Counted from the stretch's first letter, positions 33,222-48,563 are shown. The stretch is DNA of 64,000 nucleotides from Paramisgurnus dabryanus (GCF_030506205.2 NC_133346.1:23508333-23572332), one strand, 5' to 3'. Notes: generated by a model not told the origin, from the sequence alone. Translations and numbers: made by a program.

Positions 33222-33676
33222 GGGGCCTCATTTATAAAGCGTGCGTGCGCACAGATTTTATCGAAAAGTGTGCATGCGCAAAAATCTATGGCAAAGTCCA
33301 TATTTATAAAAACTTGGAAAAGTGCTAAGCGCTACGCCAGGGTCTGAGCAGACATATGCACTTTTGCTTCAATTGCTGCAGGTTTTTCCAAATATATGCC
33401 ATTCTTGCTTTTTGAAAAGGGTTTAAACATTGACAAGCGCTCTTTTTTATGTCTGTGGCATTAATTAGGCATCTTTTAAAGGTGGAGATCTGAAACTGCT
33501 CAGCTGCGCCACAAGTTCATTTGCGATTTATGGATTTCACATCTGAAAGAAAGGGATTGCACGTTTTTTGCGCGTATGTTCGTTTTATGAATTACGCATA
33601 CGCAATTTTGATGAATGATCATAAGATCAAATGTAGGATGGTTTCTATGCAGCATTTTATAAATGATGCCCCTGGA
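33222..33676. mobile_element. MITE with GGGGCCTCATTTATAAA ends
   Basis: Left GGGGCCTCATTTATAAAGCG and right TTTATAAATGATGCCCC are inverted. GTGCGTGCGCAC and TGCATGCGCA words follow the left end. It is related to the shorter copy at 52244-52381. No coding frame. Confidence 0.7.
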
Positions 33677-33794
33677 GCGTGGCTATGATGCTTTAAAACT
33701 CTTACTACAGCTTACTAAGATTTGTAACACAACCTAAAGGCAAGTTTCCCCTTTACAGTACTTAATGACCTTGTCGCAGTGCATTGTGTGTATT

Positions 33795-33846
33795 GAATGA
33801 ATTATAATCAACATTGCAATCTGAATGAATTATAATCAACATTTCT
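33795..33846. repeat. Short tandem duplication
   Basis: GAATGAATTATAATCAACATT occurs twice about 28 bp apart. Confidence 0.7.
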
Positions 33847-34798
33847 GTAATTTTGGATGCGTTTATTTATTGACATTGTCGCAAAGCAGGAGCATGTCTA
33901 CCATGCCCCAAAATGCTGCCTAGAAAGACAGCTTACAGTACTTGGTTTTGGAACAGAGCCTAAATGCAAGTTTCATCTTTACAAATCAGCTACCGCTGGG
34001 ACATCAGCACAGGGACTGAAAATATATTTTTTATTTTTTTACAGAATAGTTGTTAGTCTTAATTAGTCTAATCAGCTTTGCCATTATAACATGCATGTGT
34101 TGAATATGCAGTTGATTAGCTGAGAGACTAAGGCGTTGAGTGGGCAAAAATCAACTGCTTACCAATTAAGTGATTTTTCAAATGTAGCTTAGTAAGTAAG
34201 CTCTTGTTTATAGCGCAAACCAGGGTGCCACACAGGGGCATCTCAGAAATGAAACGGGTTTGAGTCAAAAATCCAGTAGCACTGGTTTTGTATGCTGGCA
34301 TTTCAACCTCCAGCTCAACATTTTTTGGGGGGAATGCTATTCTCCAAAGTAAAATACTTACACCATCATATGTGTCGAAAAATTCAAGTAAACACAATGT
34401 CTTACACTCATTTTAAGGCAACCAGGTAAGATACTTTTTTAAGTTGAACCAGTTTTTTACAGTGTAGCTTTGCATAAAAGCAACCACTGAATGCATACAT
34501 TTTTTAAAAACTGTAAAAAGTATCAGATCTTGCCCACAGCCCTATCTATTCGTGTATGAATATAAATTAATTGCACATTTATCTGATGACAAAGACAAAT
34601 GTTTCAATAAGTTATTAAAATTCCCTTTTTAACTGTTTACACAAGGTTTAAATCTTTGCTGCCGTCTCTCCCATTCTCTCAGGTAAATTATACGCTATAT
34701 TTTCCACAACACTTCATGCCTAAGTTGTCAAAGCACTTAAATTACATGTGTTATAATGCAGTCTTGTCAACCGTTTCATTTTCAGCAACCATTAGCAC

Positions 34799-36642
<1,844 letters not shown>

Positions 36643-36650
36643 ATTAGCAC

Positions 36651-38680
36651 ATTTGTTCCCAGCTATCTTTGCCACTTGCTGTTTTGCCAGTTAATCAGAA
36701 TGTCTCATTATTTCAGAAGGTATAAAAAGGACAAGTGCAGATTTTGTGGGACAGCTATAAATTTAGTATCAGTTTCACTCCGCCACCTGTGTTAAACATT
36801 TGTTAAAACCTGCTTACGTATTTCAGAAACGGGAAACTATTTACAGGATAAGAGCTATGATTTGTGTCGTAATTAATGAAGTTCTTTTAAGAAACTTGCT
36901 CTCTATGGAGTGAGCATAGAATAATTATGACTACAGAGACAAAGTTAAAGAAGAAAAGCAGATTAACCACTCCTAATCATACTGCCCTATTTCATTACAG
37001 TGATTAGGATGAGATGAAACAGTACATAACCATTTGTTTCGTGTTATAAAATGAGAAATAAGATCATAGCAACAACAGCCAACTATGTTCTCAGAACTGT
37101 GCAATTCAAGAAAAGAGTACAAGAATGTATGCATTTTCTAACTGTAACACCTGCTTTGTAATGAATCAGAGAAAAAGCACAATTGCTTTCTGCTATTTAT
37201 TTAATTTGGCATTTCTTTCTTTGGCGCCAGACATTTACAGCATATCCGAAGCACTTAGGAAGATCTATGACTTGGATCCATTCTCCAGAATATTTCATTG
37301 TTTGTTTACTACAGATACATCACATATATGCGGCATGTATTGTTGCAATATTTTAGATTCCAGTATGGACTTTCCACCTGTCTAGAGTGTACCTGCACTT
37401 TCTGTTACCCCTCGCAGGTAAACCAAGATTATTGCATCTTATTGTAATGCACAGAATGATGTTCAAAATTTCTTTTTTTTTACTTCATATGATTCAGTTT
37501 CTTTCTTGACTCATTTTCAGTGTATACAAAGTATTTACAAATGAATTAAAATGAATATTTTATTAAAAACACTTATGGCAAGTAATTTAGGTTGACAAAG
37601 TGTATTTTTGGTTAAAATAGGCCTACCATTTTTAGTCTAAATCCACGAATCTATTAGATAAGACCCCTAATGAGCAAACAGCGGGTTGTCCTCATTCTGA
37701 AAATATCGTCAGCCTGATGATGTCAGCATGCACAGCGTGACATTTCACTGTAATCAGAGTCCAATTATGTATTTAAACACCACAAAGGAAGATTCAACTT
37801 AATTCGCACTTAATCTGTTGATGCGATATGGTTATTTGTTGTTCATTAAGAGGGCAGTTAGACCACCTGGACAGCAAACGTGTTAAGCGAAGTTCTTACT
37901 TATATGCATACCGTCACTCACAAATATTTTTCTATGAAAATATTCATTGGATTGTTTTTATTTTGTGCAAAAGCCCAGAAGACAAATCCATCTACTTTAG
38001 AGCATTTGGGATTTACTGGAACTACAAATTACATGATTATGCTGAAAATATTATGCCGTTTCCTCTTAAAGCTGTTTCCCCTCTGGTCTACTTACAGATA
38101 TGCTTTCTTCCAAATCCTTGTAAGCTGCCTACACAGAGGCTGCATTTTAAAGTCTGTGTGGACCGGAAGTGTGCTTCAGTAATATGAGGTATTTCCGAGT
38201 GAACGGGAATATTGAAAATTACAGATTTTATCCCCAAAGTAAATAGGGTAAGTTTTCATTTTTATGTGGTTATTATAAGCAAGCTACCAATTTGGATGGT
38301 TTAATTGTGCCAACTTGGATACCTAATTTTAAGTTTGTATAATTACAGACTCCAGAGACTTTGCTTAAAGGGTCTTTGCTCAAGCTTATTGAGAAAAAAT
38401 ATATAAACATGTAAAATGATGGATGGCTTAAGATAAATGTTAATATATATTAAAAGCTATCTTGGATTTTATATAGGTGTTTGATTCTTGTTAAAAATGT
38501 ACACCTTTCCAAAAGTGTTTAGGACCTTAAGAAGGTTTAAAAATAAACAATGTTGGTAAATGTGGATTGTCGTGTTATAATCAATACATCTGACATCAGA
38601 CAGTTGACATACAATACAATAATTTAGTTTAAAACATGTTCATTTCTTTACAAGGGAAGTCGTGAGCACTGAAAACTCAG
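36651..38680. other. Intergenic stretch, no gene recognised
   Basis: Two overlapping plus-strand frames at 37828-38187 and 37880-38182 (119 and 100 codons) have no recognisable motif and overlap in different frames, so I do not call them genes. Confidence 0.45.
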
Positions 38681-38689
38681 AGCGCATTT

Positions 38690-39010
38690 CCCGAAAAAAA
38701 TTAAATTGGATTCTTCATCTCATGACCCATTCAAGCAGCCCGTGCGATTTCCAAGGCAGCCACCACTATTAAGCCACATTAATGAAAGTATTTCTCTTGA
38801 AGGAATCAGATCCTGTGTAGCGGCAATAACAGCTGGAGGCAGCAGGGAGTGGAGCTAATTCAGTATGCTTAGTGAAAACAATCGTATCACACCCAGACTG
38901 CTAGGATTACAGGCCAGACGGAGTCCACCTGCAGGGCTTCACAGCACTGTCAATAATGCTACCATTTTCAATTAAAAGCCTTTTAAACGCTCTAAATCTA
39001 ATCATGCTTG
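38690..39010. other. Repeat-free patch, possible conserved non-coding element
   Basis: About 320 bp without any repeat signature and with homeodomain-type cores (ATTAA, TAATTCA, CATTAATG, AATTAAAAG). Conservation cannot be judged from one sequence. This is a pointer, not an identification. Confidence 0.2.
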
Positions 39011-39406
39011 CAAGGTGACAATACAAGTTAACTTGGCATGCTAGGAATGAAAAAGAAAAGAAGAGATTGTGTTAAATGGATATTAAAATATTTTGCCAGC
39101 TGGGAGCTTGCAGACTGAATAGATGCATAGGCTTATACAATATTAAACACCATTTTCGTGCCATTACAACAGCATAATAGTAATGTTCATTGTTAAGATA
39201 TATGATTGAACTGCAGTTATAAAAATGCAATTTGCTAAGGAAACTACTGTATAAAGCGTAGTGTTTAGAAATGGTGGTTTGTCAGACCAAAATCTTTTGT
39301 AACAAATTGTAACATCTAAATTATATCGTCGCAATATTATGATTTTGTTCATTTTTGCTGGAAACTCAATAAAAATGTGATTTAAGTTGTAACTGTATTG
39401 TCATTA

Positions 39407-39907
39407 ACCAAGCGTGCCCCACAAGCCCTGAAAAGTGAAGCCAAAACGTCTCGATCGCCCCCCCCCCCATTGACTGGTCCCAGTGTAGGTCATAAACCCC
39501 ACCTCCCCATGTTATTCAATGGGACTTGAGACCAACTAAATAATTTAATTACACTTCAATTATCTTTTTTCCGAAGCTGGTCTCTGTTATCTACTGTAGC
39601 TTTTATCATGCTGATGTAAATTCAAGTGTTTGTTTTTAAAATACGTTTGTTTTTAATTAGTTAGTTAATGCTATAAAAATGTTGGTGTGACGTCATGATT
39701 GACAGCTGTGATATGTGCATTGTGCGAGAGCGAGGGCGGGGCCTTGCTTTCGCGGCTTTACTACTGCGCAGGACTGGTCCCGAAATCGCTACTGCGCAGA
39801 CTCAAGACCCAAGATGTCAGCGCTGTATCGGGACACTGGCGGCTTTACTTTTTACCAAGGAAAGAGAGCAAACAGGCGTCATCCATCTTTTTTTACAGTC
39901 TATGTCA
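39407..39907. mobile_element. Dispersed teleost repeat ending TTTTTTTACAGTCTATG
   Basis: Blocks GAAGCCAAAACGTCTCGATCG, AGGTCATAAACCCC, CAATGGGACTTGAGACC, GACGTCATGATTGACAGC, CTACTGCGCAGG and CATCCATCTTTTTTTACAG occur in the order I know from a common fish element. The open frames at 39695-39931 lie inside it and are not genes. Confidence 0.6.
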
Positions 39908-40117
39908 TTAACTAACATTAACAAAGATTAATAAATGATGATAAACCATATTGCTAATATTGTTAATTCATGTTAGCTAATGCTAATTAACTAATGTTAA
40001 TAAATATAACCTTTTTGTAAAGTGTTGCAAGACATTATGATGTGTATAACCCAGTACTTTAAAATAAAAACTACAACTTAAAAGTACTTCAAATCATTTG
40101 ATGATGTTCTCTTTTGT

Positions 40118-40568
40118 TGACAGAGACAAAACCTAGACAAAACTTGTTGGCTTTATATTATGTAAGAGTTCATGTTAAAAATATATACAAAAACATCATA
40201 TTCAAAAACATATACTTAAAATGTTAAATTCTGAGTACTAAGTACTAAGCTGTTGTAAAATCATTACAAACACACATGTGATGCACATCAATCACGTTTA
40301 ATTCTCCATCTCCTAAAGCATGTTGTTCACTTCATACATAAAGTTGACTGTACTATCAATAAGTTATGAAAGAGGCTGCACATACTCGCAAGATTGACCA
40401 GACAGTGTTTGTAGGACATTTAGGACCAATGTGCAACAAATGCTGCCTATCCAGGGACTCTCAACCTTGACTATGTGCCAGGTTTTACTGTAGCCCATGC
40501 AGGGGCATAAACAGATAACTGTAGTCTGGCATTTCCCCCAGTCCAGTATAGTCAAAGGCCAAATGGGG
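40118..40568. repeat. Direct duplication, copy A (about 450 bp)
   Basis: Matches 42122-42574 along its whole length with scattered substitutions and small indels, roughly 90% identical by eye. The copies are about 2.0 kb apart in the same orientation. No coding content or transposon ends are seen. Confidence 0.85.
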
Positions 40569-42121
40569 AATGCTAATGCAATTAATGTTTCCCAGTCAAC
40601 ACAATGCCTCTCCCTCCTCCAAATTCTCCAGCCTCCTTTCCTTTGCTGGCTATCAAATATAGTGTCACTAATAAGACAGACGCACTAGAAAAAGCAATGG
40701 GGATGGAGGGAAATTGGGTAAATAACTCTGCCCCAGAGCGACGCACACGCTAAGACGAAGAGGTCCTTCTGTGATGGTTCTTCAAGAGAAGGGGGCTGGC
40801 CACTCTGACGGCATGATTTATTTATTCATTTCCCTTTCTCGTTTAATGGAAATATAAAAGCCTGCATTGATTAGAGTTTAAGGATCAGCAGTTAATAGAT
40901 TAAAAGCTCGCATCGTGGCCAGAGGAAAGCTCCAGCATTTTTCTAGGTTGGTCTTTGCTTGGAGGTATTCAGTGGTTGTTATTTAGTATTTTACTATGTA
41001 CTGCACTCTTAAAAACAAAGGTGCTTTACGATGCCATAGAAGAACCATTTTGGCTAATGAATGCGTAGTTGTCTTGTACTTTGCTCTATGCCGTGATATA
41101 TGCGATATTATTGCACCCTGACCCTGACCTTGACATATATCTTTACCATAAATGTCTACAGATGTTAAAACATTAGAGATGGTTGATGAATTATACCCTT
41201 ACAACAACCTACATCTCCAAACTTATTTGCTTTTCTGAAACACTTTTTTTTGCATTCACCCTGTAAATATATTCCAACTGCCATCTTGTCAAGACCCATC
41301 TACTATAGTTTCTAGCAGGAATGACTTAAGATGTCTCTTTAAATATGAGGTAAATGTTCGTTTTGAAGAATATGCGGTCAATGCACTGGAATTACTGTCC
41401 CTTCAGAGTCAATTAACAGGAAGGGTACCATCAGGGAAGGATTTACTGTAAGATTATGGTAATATGGGTTAGTTATGATTCAGATGACCTGGTTAGGCTT
41501 GGATGGTGAATAACATTTCATGGTTAATAGATTTTATGCAGTCCAATGATTAATTTACTTCAAGAGAAAGCAATTCTAGAAGAGGTGGAGCATCACGTTG
41601 TGAGGTGGAATTCGTTGATTTAAATATTCAGAATAGCAAAGTGACTTCCATTAATCAGTATATGGTGTAAATGAACAACTGCATGGTTGGATTTACAATC
41701 GCTACATGTGGTTATCTCATTAAATGAAAGAATTCATGCAATGTGTAGATGAATCCTTCTACAGCATATATAATTTCCATATCCGAGCATAAGCAGTAAA
41801 TCTTAAATGGAGCAGCAAGGTGCAAAGACACATTGAAGCAGTGCAAATAATCTGTATGCGTATAATACAGCGTTTTATTCAGGGTAGTGCTCACACATTC
41901 TGTTAACATTTGTTCTTAACCTGCAACCTATAGTAATAATCCATGCATATATTGCTTTGTGGATATTTTTTATCTATTTGTGATTCTTGTGAACTTTTTT
42001 TTTTTTTTTACAGAAATTTGAGATTCAAGTTTCAATCTCGTATTGATCGTAGTAGAATGTTCAGAAGAGAAATTGGTGCACTGCCATTCCCTTCAGAAAA
42101 TCCAAATATTGCCTATATTGT
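40569..42121. other. Spacer between the two duplicate copies, no gene recognised
   Basis: A T16-tract plus ACAG at about 41996-42014 resembles a splice acceptor, but the sequence after it does not look like an exon I know. Confidence 0.4.
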
Positions 42122-42574
42122 TAACAGACACAAAACAGACAAAACTTGTTGGATTTATATTAAGTAATATTTCATGTTAAAAATATACAAAAACATCATA
42201 TACAAAAACATATACTTCAAATTTTAAATTCTGAAAAAATGATTTAAGTACTTAGCTGTTGTAAAATCAATACAAACACACCTGTGACGGCACATCAATC
42301 GCGTTTAATCCCCTGTCTCCTAAAGCATGTTGTTCACTTCATACATAAAGCTGACTATACTATCAATAAATTATGAAAGAGGCTGCACATACTCGCAAGA
42401 TTGACCAGACAGTGTCTGTAGGACATTTAGGACCAAGGTGCAACAAATGCTGCCTATCTAGAGACTCTCAACCTTGAATATGTGCCAGGTTTTGCTGTAG
42501 CCCATGCAGGGGCACAAACAGAGAAATGTAGTCTGGCATTCCCCCAGTCCAGTCTAGTCAAAGGCCAAATGGGC
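42122..42574. repeat. Direct duplication, copy B
   Basis: Second copy of 40118-40568. It is followed directly by a GGGGGCCATAAGCAAAG-type repeat patch (about 42577-42650). Confidence 0.85.
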
Positions 42575-42650
42575 AGTGGCGTGTTTACCATTTTGGGGGC
42601 CATAAGCAAAGTCCAAGGACCTGGGCAGCCCATGCCCCAACATTGCCTAA

Positions 42651-43529
42651 GGTTTTCAACTTGATTTGCTTAACAGTAATATTGAGTATATAGAAAAGAC
42701 ATATTTAAACAGATTTATTTTATTTTTAACTGCTTATCATAACACAAAATTGTTACAGTTTGGTATAAAACAAAACATTCTTGGTTTAAAAAAATAGAAA
42801 TAGTGTCAATTTTCTTATTCAAAATGATACAGAATCATTCTCTATGATGTGATTCCCAACTTTTTCCACCTTACCTCCTTTGTGTACAAAAAAAATAATA
42901 ATTCAAGCCCATCTGAGATATGTCCTTTGCTTGTCTATGTGAATCTTAAATTTCTCCATTCTCAATCTCCATAGAACCATGTGGAATCAGAAAGAAGACT
43001 TTTCTTCTTGCATTTATATGTAGTTTATTGAAAATTAATTTTAAGTTGAGCTATTCACTGACTTAAACTTAAAATCAAATAGCAGCAACATCATATTATT
43101 TAGCTCAGTGAAGGATTAAATTGAGAGTCAAGTCGCTCATCTTGAAAACCGCTATTTACCGCATCAGTATCACAAACAGACAAATACAATGACTAATAAA
43201 TCAATGAAATCAATCATAAACGTGCCGCGCATCGCAGCAGCAGGATGTATCTGTTTTATTGCTTTGTTCATATTTTGACTCAAGACATTCCTGGCTCTGA
43301 ACATGAGATCGGTAGCATGGAGTGGGAAGCGTTTTTCCTGGCAGATTCCTCAAACACCAGCTTCTAATTTGTAGAATTTGTGTATGTTAGGGAGGAGAAC
43401 GTCGCCGGCCCCTGTTGTCTGTGATCAGGCTGCGTTCTGACATCTGTTTAAGGATGTTTATCCAAGGGGTAAGTATGTTAAGGGAAATATTATGCTGGTT
43501 TTATTTTACATTGTTTTCTGTTTGAATCA
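42651..43529. other. Intergenic AT-rich stretch
   Basis: No gene or bounded repeat seen. Confidence 0.5.
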
Positions 43530-45350
43530 CAAACACGGCTTTAAGGCAGGACAGCGAGATGAAGAACGCGCACATGGGGTCTCGATCACACCCGAGAGGA
43601 GTCCCCGCAGCGATTCCAGTGCATGCAGAACCTTCACGACATCCCGATCCCTGAGACCTTTACATGCCGATAGCGCGAGCGTTAATTCAATTAAGCCTGA
43701 CGGAGCGTGTGCCCTCCTTTTACTACTTTAAATGAGCCTGTGATTTGTATTTACTCGCTGTGCACGAGAGCTCCCGGAGCAGCGCGTGTTCCTCTCTCTT
43801 TTCCCCCATTTGTGTGGATAAGCTCAAACTAAAACCAGGTGCCAGCAACAGGCTGCTCGGATGTCAGCGAGAGCCCCTTCAGCGAGGGGTTTTACGAACC
43901 GAAATGCAGCAGAGAAAGTAGGTGTCCGGTCTTTTAATAAGGCATGAAACTGGGAGTCATTAAGGGACTGTCAACCCCACCAGAGTTAAGCTGACCCCCC
44001 TGTGAGGAGGGCAGAGACTTTAAAACCAAAGAGAGAGAGAGGTTTACCCCCACAGCATGTCTCCGTTTTACAGATGAAAAGTTTTAGCCCACCAATAAAC
44101 TGACATTACATCCCAGTAGGTCAGAAAGCTTTGCAGGTTTGCCAAGTACTTACATAGGCGAATCTCATAAAACCTGTTGCAAGAACTTTTTCTTTTTTCT
44201 CATTTAAGCAAATTTATGTAAAATCCCATTTAAATTAAGTTTTTAAAAAGTTTACATGCATTAAAGTGACAATTGCTGTTTTACAGTAATGAGAATTACC
44301 AACATCCAGATGCAATGACACATGAAATAATTACACAATGTCACAGTGTCCAGACAGTTTTTGTGAGATTCACCCATGAAGAAAGTCAGAGAGACAAATG
44401 AAGAAAGCAAAGACAAGGAATCCAGCGAGATTCCTACAACCCCGGCAGAAGCACAAAAAGCTGGATCCCAGGCAGGAGAAGGAGGAGGAGATGGGAAGAT
44501 TTCCGCTAAAACCAATCAATCAGGTATTGATAATGGCTTCCATGCAGGAGTGTTGACATCGGGTCAGCTCGTCCCCTGACCCGCGCCTTCAGGGCAGCGG
44601 CTACAAAAAAGCCACGGATAACAAAAGCCGGGGCTAATTGTCTGCCCAGTGTCAGGGCTTTTCAAAGCCCCTCCACTTTCACTCAACCGCCTGCCTTTCT
44701 CTCCCTTTCCCCCGTACCCTGATTCTCACCCCCCGTCTGTATCTCCGGCAAGCTGGCCACTTTGTTTGCCTCCTCTTCCCGGAGGGAAGCTGCGTGGATC
44801 GCATTTCTCTCGTGGTGCGCGGCCGTCTAACACGCATCCTTTTATCATGTGCAATGCATGCAGCTGAGAGCAAGGGACGCTCCTGGTTACACTACACAGT
44901 GACAGCGGGTTCAAGCAGGAAATAATCCATTAGATGACATTTGCCAATCATTTGTTAATCCCAAAAGAAACAGCAAAAAAAGCTCCAATCGTTTCTCAAG
45001 TATTCACTACATGCACGCATCAAAGTGCACCGCACTTAGATAAATGCATCAAAATTATCCCACTTATAAATGAATGACAGTTTATCGAAAAAGAAAGAGT
45101 TAAGGTACTTACTTATAAAGCGTTCGGTTCCTCTTCCTGTCTTATCTTCCTCTCTTCTCTAATGTCTGTCTTGTCCTCTATAGCTGCACACAGATGTGAA
45201 AGAGAGAGAGTGTGTGCGCGCTTCTGTCAGAGAAGCTCCGCTACAGAAAGTTGCTGGGCTGTAGGCAAAGGCGTGTTATGTGTGTGTGTGTGTGTGTACG
45301 TATGTGTGCGCGTCTCAGGCAAAGGCTCACACTGCACTGGCTGAAGAGAA
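43530..45350. promoter_or_regulatory. CpG-richer region, possible promoter or enhancer block
   Basis: CpG is visibly more frequent at about 43550-43900, 44560-44880 and 45195-45310 than elsewhere in the window. On the minus strand a strong donor core GTAAGTACC (45104-45112) follows purine-rich, untranslated-leader-like sequence. On the plus strand a long pyrimidine tract ending CTCTATAG (about 45130-45182) resembles a splice acceptor. Both cannot be assumed and neither is linked to a coding exon. Short frames on both strands carry no motif. Confidence 0.3.
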
Positions 45351-46640
45351 ACCAAAGCACTTTTAAACTCGCACTGGCTCCCCATGTGACCACCTCAGTG
45401 AGGAATAAATTAGTGCTGCTTCCTCTGTCCACAGTGCACCCCCTAGCCACTGATACAGGAAGTGTGAGCTGCCAGAGAGACACAACGGCACATGCTAGCA
45501 CTTACCCAGAACGCTGTTAACAAAAACATAAATGATCGACAACCTGAGGAACATCTTTTTCCACAGTTATTGATGTTTTTTTGCTCAGGGGATTCGTGGG
45601 GTTCTCCGTTTTATGCAAGTATTGACTACATATCATTGTCCTTCTGTAAGAGAAATTAAAACAGACACAGATGAGACAATGTTTAATACTGCCTTAAGGT
45701 ACTGTATAGATATGTTAAAGACATAGATAGCATAGATCAGATCATTTGTTTGTCAAGTATCTTGATTGCAGATGCCGGTATCTTGGAAAATCTAAACACA
45801 GGTTGAGACTTTGTTGGTTTTCTGTAAAACTTCAAAGGAGACACATTGAAGCACAAGATTAAGCAAAAAAGTTGCTCATCATTGATCTCATTGCTGCTGC
45901 GAAACAATTAAGATGTTAATGAGATCGCAATTGTGATTCTGTCCTGAAGGAAAGGAATTTACTAGACACATTCATATCAATTAATAAACGAAAGTGTGTT
46001 TTGTTGTGTTTAACATTTATATAATACCTTGAAAATACCTTGATGTCCAGTTGATCTTTGTTTTTACCTAAAGCTCAACATTTAAATCACCCTGAGATCA
46101 AATAAACAATCTTACATTAAACACAACAGACAACAAACACATTAAACTCTAAACACGATTTCAAACAACACCAGACATAACAAATAATTTGCCCCTAACT
46201 CCAAATGTAAAAAAACGATCTATCTCTCCTAGTCTCTTGCTTCTATGCAAATTTGATGTGCCTTCTGAAACAATAGTAAGAATCTTAGCCGGATAAACAC
46301 ACATGCCGTGCATTTACAAATCAATACTCAGAGCTCAGCAGGGCTGTGCATTAAACATGAGCAGCTCCACAGAAAAGCAGACACACCACTGGCCCTCCTA
46401 TCAGTCTGTTCACTATTCAACTAGTGGGGGAGACTACCCACAATACACTGCAGGATTGTGCTGTCACAGTTAGATCATGATTACAGGCATACAAATATAG
46501 TTAAATCATTAATATAATCATTATTGAATATATTTGTATTTGAGAGTCAAAAAACTCAACTTTAGATTGTTATGTGAGGTTTTGTAGTTGCAAGTGTATT
46601 TTGGGTGGTTTGTATGTGACACTGACCCCCAAATCTCTGT
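45351..46640. other. Intergenic stretch, no gene recognised
   Basis: No supported frame or bounded repeat. Confidence 0.5.
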
Positions 46641-46649
46641 TCCCATTTT

Positions 46650-47150
46650 GCACTGGAGCTGGCGCTGAAGCTGGAGCAAATGTTTGGCCAGACCTGCCAC
46701 TCGTTCAGTCCTGGATCAGGTTTTTACTAAAAAGGGAGAGGACCGCACTACATCACCACTGACCAGAAACACTTATATTATATTATTATACTGTTACATG
46801 TTATATTACTTTGCCCATTACGCACTATAACGAAGCGTGTGATGCATTTTTGAACTGTACATTTTTATTGGGATAGTTATGGGATTATGTTGGTGTTTGT
46901 TACATAAATGTGTCTGAAACACTGTTTGATTAACTATTTCTATGATCTGTGATGCCTTTAAAAAATGCCACCCCTTCAAACTGCACTCCATAGTTGAAGC
47001 TCCGCCTACTGACACCACCGGTTCCCTGGTTCGAGGCCAGCACGATTTTGGGGCCGATTCTGAAACAAAATCAGGGCACGGAGCCATTTTTTTGTGTGTC
47101 TGTGGAAAGCACAGCGTGGTTCCAGATTAGATTGAGCTCCAGTGCCAGCC
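46650..47150. repeat. Probable dispersed element with CTGGAGCTGG ends
   Basis: Left CACTGGAGCTGGCGCTGAAG and right GAGCTCCAGTGCCAGCCCC are approximate inverses. The region between includes GGAAAGCACAGCGTGGTTCC and a TRNA B-box-like GGTTCGAGGCC (47029-47039) without a partner A box. I call it a decayed MITE rather than a SINE. Confidence 0.4.
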
Positions 47151-47984
47151 CCAGGGAAAATATATGATATTGGTCTCTTTAGTATTATTGCATATTTCTT
47201 TAGGCTAAAACCAACAATTTAAGTTGTTATCATCGAAATACATTTTCTTATCAAACATGTCTTCTGTTTAAAAACAAAGACTTGAGTGGTATAAAGATGG
47301 TATAAAGGCATTCCTTTTGATTAGCTCAAATCCTTGTTAATTAATATAGAAGCCAAAACTGCACAGCATCTGTTCTACACACGGATTATTCATGCACTTT
47401 TTTCTATGCTCAGCTTCAGATCTATAGTTTCAAGATAAGATAATTATGACAGGTTTGGTGAAAAACTGGCAATGTTATAATCTAGCTTCTTTTTTGTCCA
47501 TTTGATAATAGATCTTGGCAAGCTTCTCTGGAGGTAATTACAGTCTTTATGTTCCTCAAAGTTCTGCTTAGGATTTGTTTTAAACCTTTAACCTTGAGTA
47601 CTAAACGTCCGCAATTAATTCAGCCTGAACCATTAATGTACATACTTTCTTCCAACTTTGGTGGATAACTGCAGGTGTGCTGACTCTGTTAAATTTTTGT
47701 GAACTTTTTAAGAACAATGTCTGAATATCCCCTATTGATTTGTATTTGAAATACTGTTTTCCATTTAAAATGTAAACAAATTTGCATACAAAATTCTGAC
47801 AGGAATCAAGATTGTAGCACACCAGTATCACCTATATGTATGGCAGATGGCAGAAAGGGTTTGTATCTCTACTGGTGGCTATTTAAGTGCACATACAGTA
47901 TACTGATTAATGACACTTAAATTTAAACCTATATGGCATTATTTTTTATTTATTTCAATACATTATTGCATTGAGGTGGCTTAT
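47151..47984. other. Intergenic stretch, no gene recognised
   Basis: AT-rich, nothing bounded. Confidence 0.5.
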
Positions 47985-48390
47985 TCATATTAAGTTGTAT
48001 GACCACATTCGTACACTTTTGTATGATTAGCCTTGACCCCAGCGACATTGGGGTTAGGGGTGGGCTTTCATTATTCACTCTAAAAATGGCTTGGTTATAA
48101 TGGAAAATATTGGACAGAACACATGCTGGGTTAAAAATTACCAAATGCTGGGTTGTTGTTATGCAACTGTGGGGTATAATAACCCAACAGTTGGGTTAAA
48201 ACAACCCAGCATTGGGTTAATTTATCACAGCCGTGTGTACTGTCCAATATTTACCTATTATGGGTCAAAAAATACCAAGCCATTTTTAAAGTGTTGTTTT
48301 TTATGATAATTGTACAATTAACATCGCATGAATTCATACGAATTAGCCAACTCGTAAAATATGTAAGAATTCTGGTGAGATCAGGCTGGT
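47985..48390. repeat. Repeat with GAATTAGCC/ACTCGTAAAATATGTA words, interrupted by a MITE
   Basis: GTATGATTAGCC with TTGGGGTTAGGGGTGGG lies left of the MITE, and ACGAATTAGCCAACTCGTAAAATATGTA-type sequence lies right of it (given here in two overlapping words). A short copy of the same words occurs at 53492-53538, just before the large array. Confidence 0.45.
48078..48294. mobile_element. Palindromic MITE of the AACCCA/TGGGTT family, copy 2
   Basis: CACTCTAAAAATGGCTTGGT at the left mirrors ACCAAGCCATTTTTAAAGTG at the right. TATTGGACAG/CTGTCCAATA also pair, and the centre holds several AACCCA and TGGGTT words. Confidence 0.75.
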
Positions 48391-48522
48391 TTAACTACAG
48401 TATTGACAGATTAAAGGCTCTTTAAACCAGGAACTGGATTTCTTAGTACTGTACCTTTTCACAGAGATATTCCGGAAAATATATGGATAGTGTTTCCCAG
48501 GACTGCCAGTGATTTCTGGAAT

Positions 48523-48563
<41 letters not shown>

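Noticed and set aside
37828..38187. Two overlapping open frames of 119 and 100 codons
   Set aside because: Different frames over the same DNA, no recognisable motif, and AT-rich surroundings.
41996..42167. Exon after a T-rich ACAG acceptor
   Set aside because: The following frame has no recognisable similarity and runs into a non-coding duplicated block.
47029..47039. GGTTCGAGGCC as a tRNA or SINE B box
   Set aside because: No A box at the right distance, no cloverleaf and no SINE tail.
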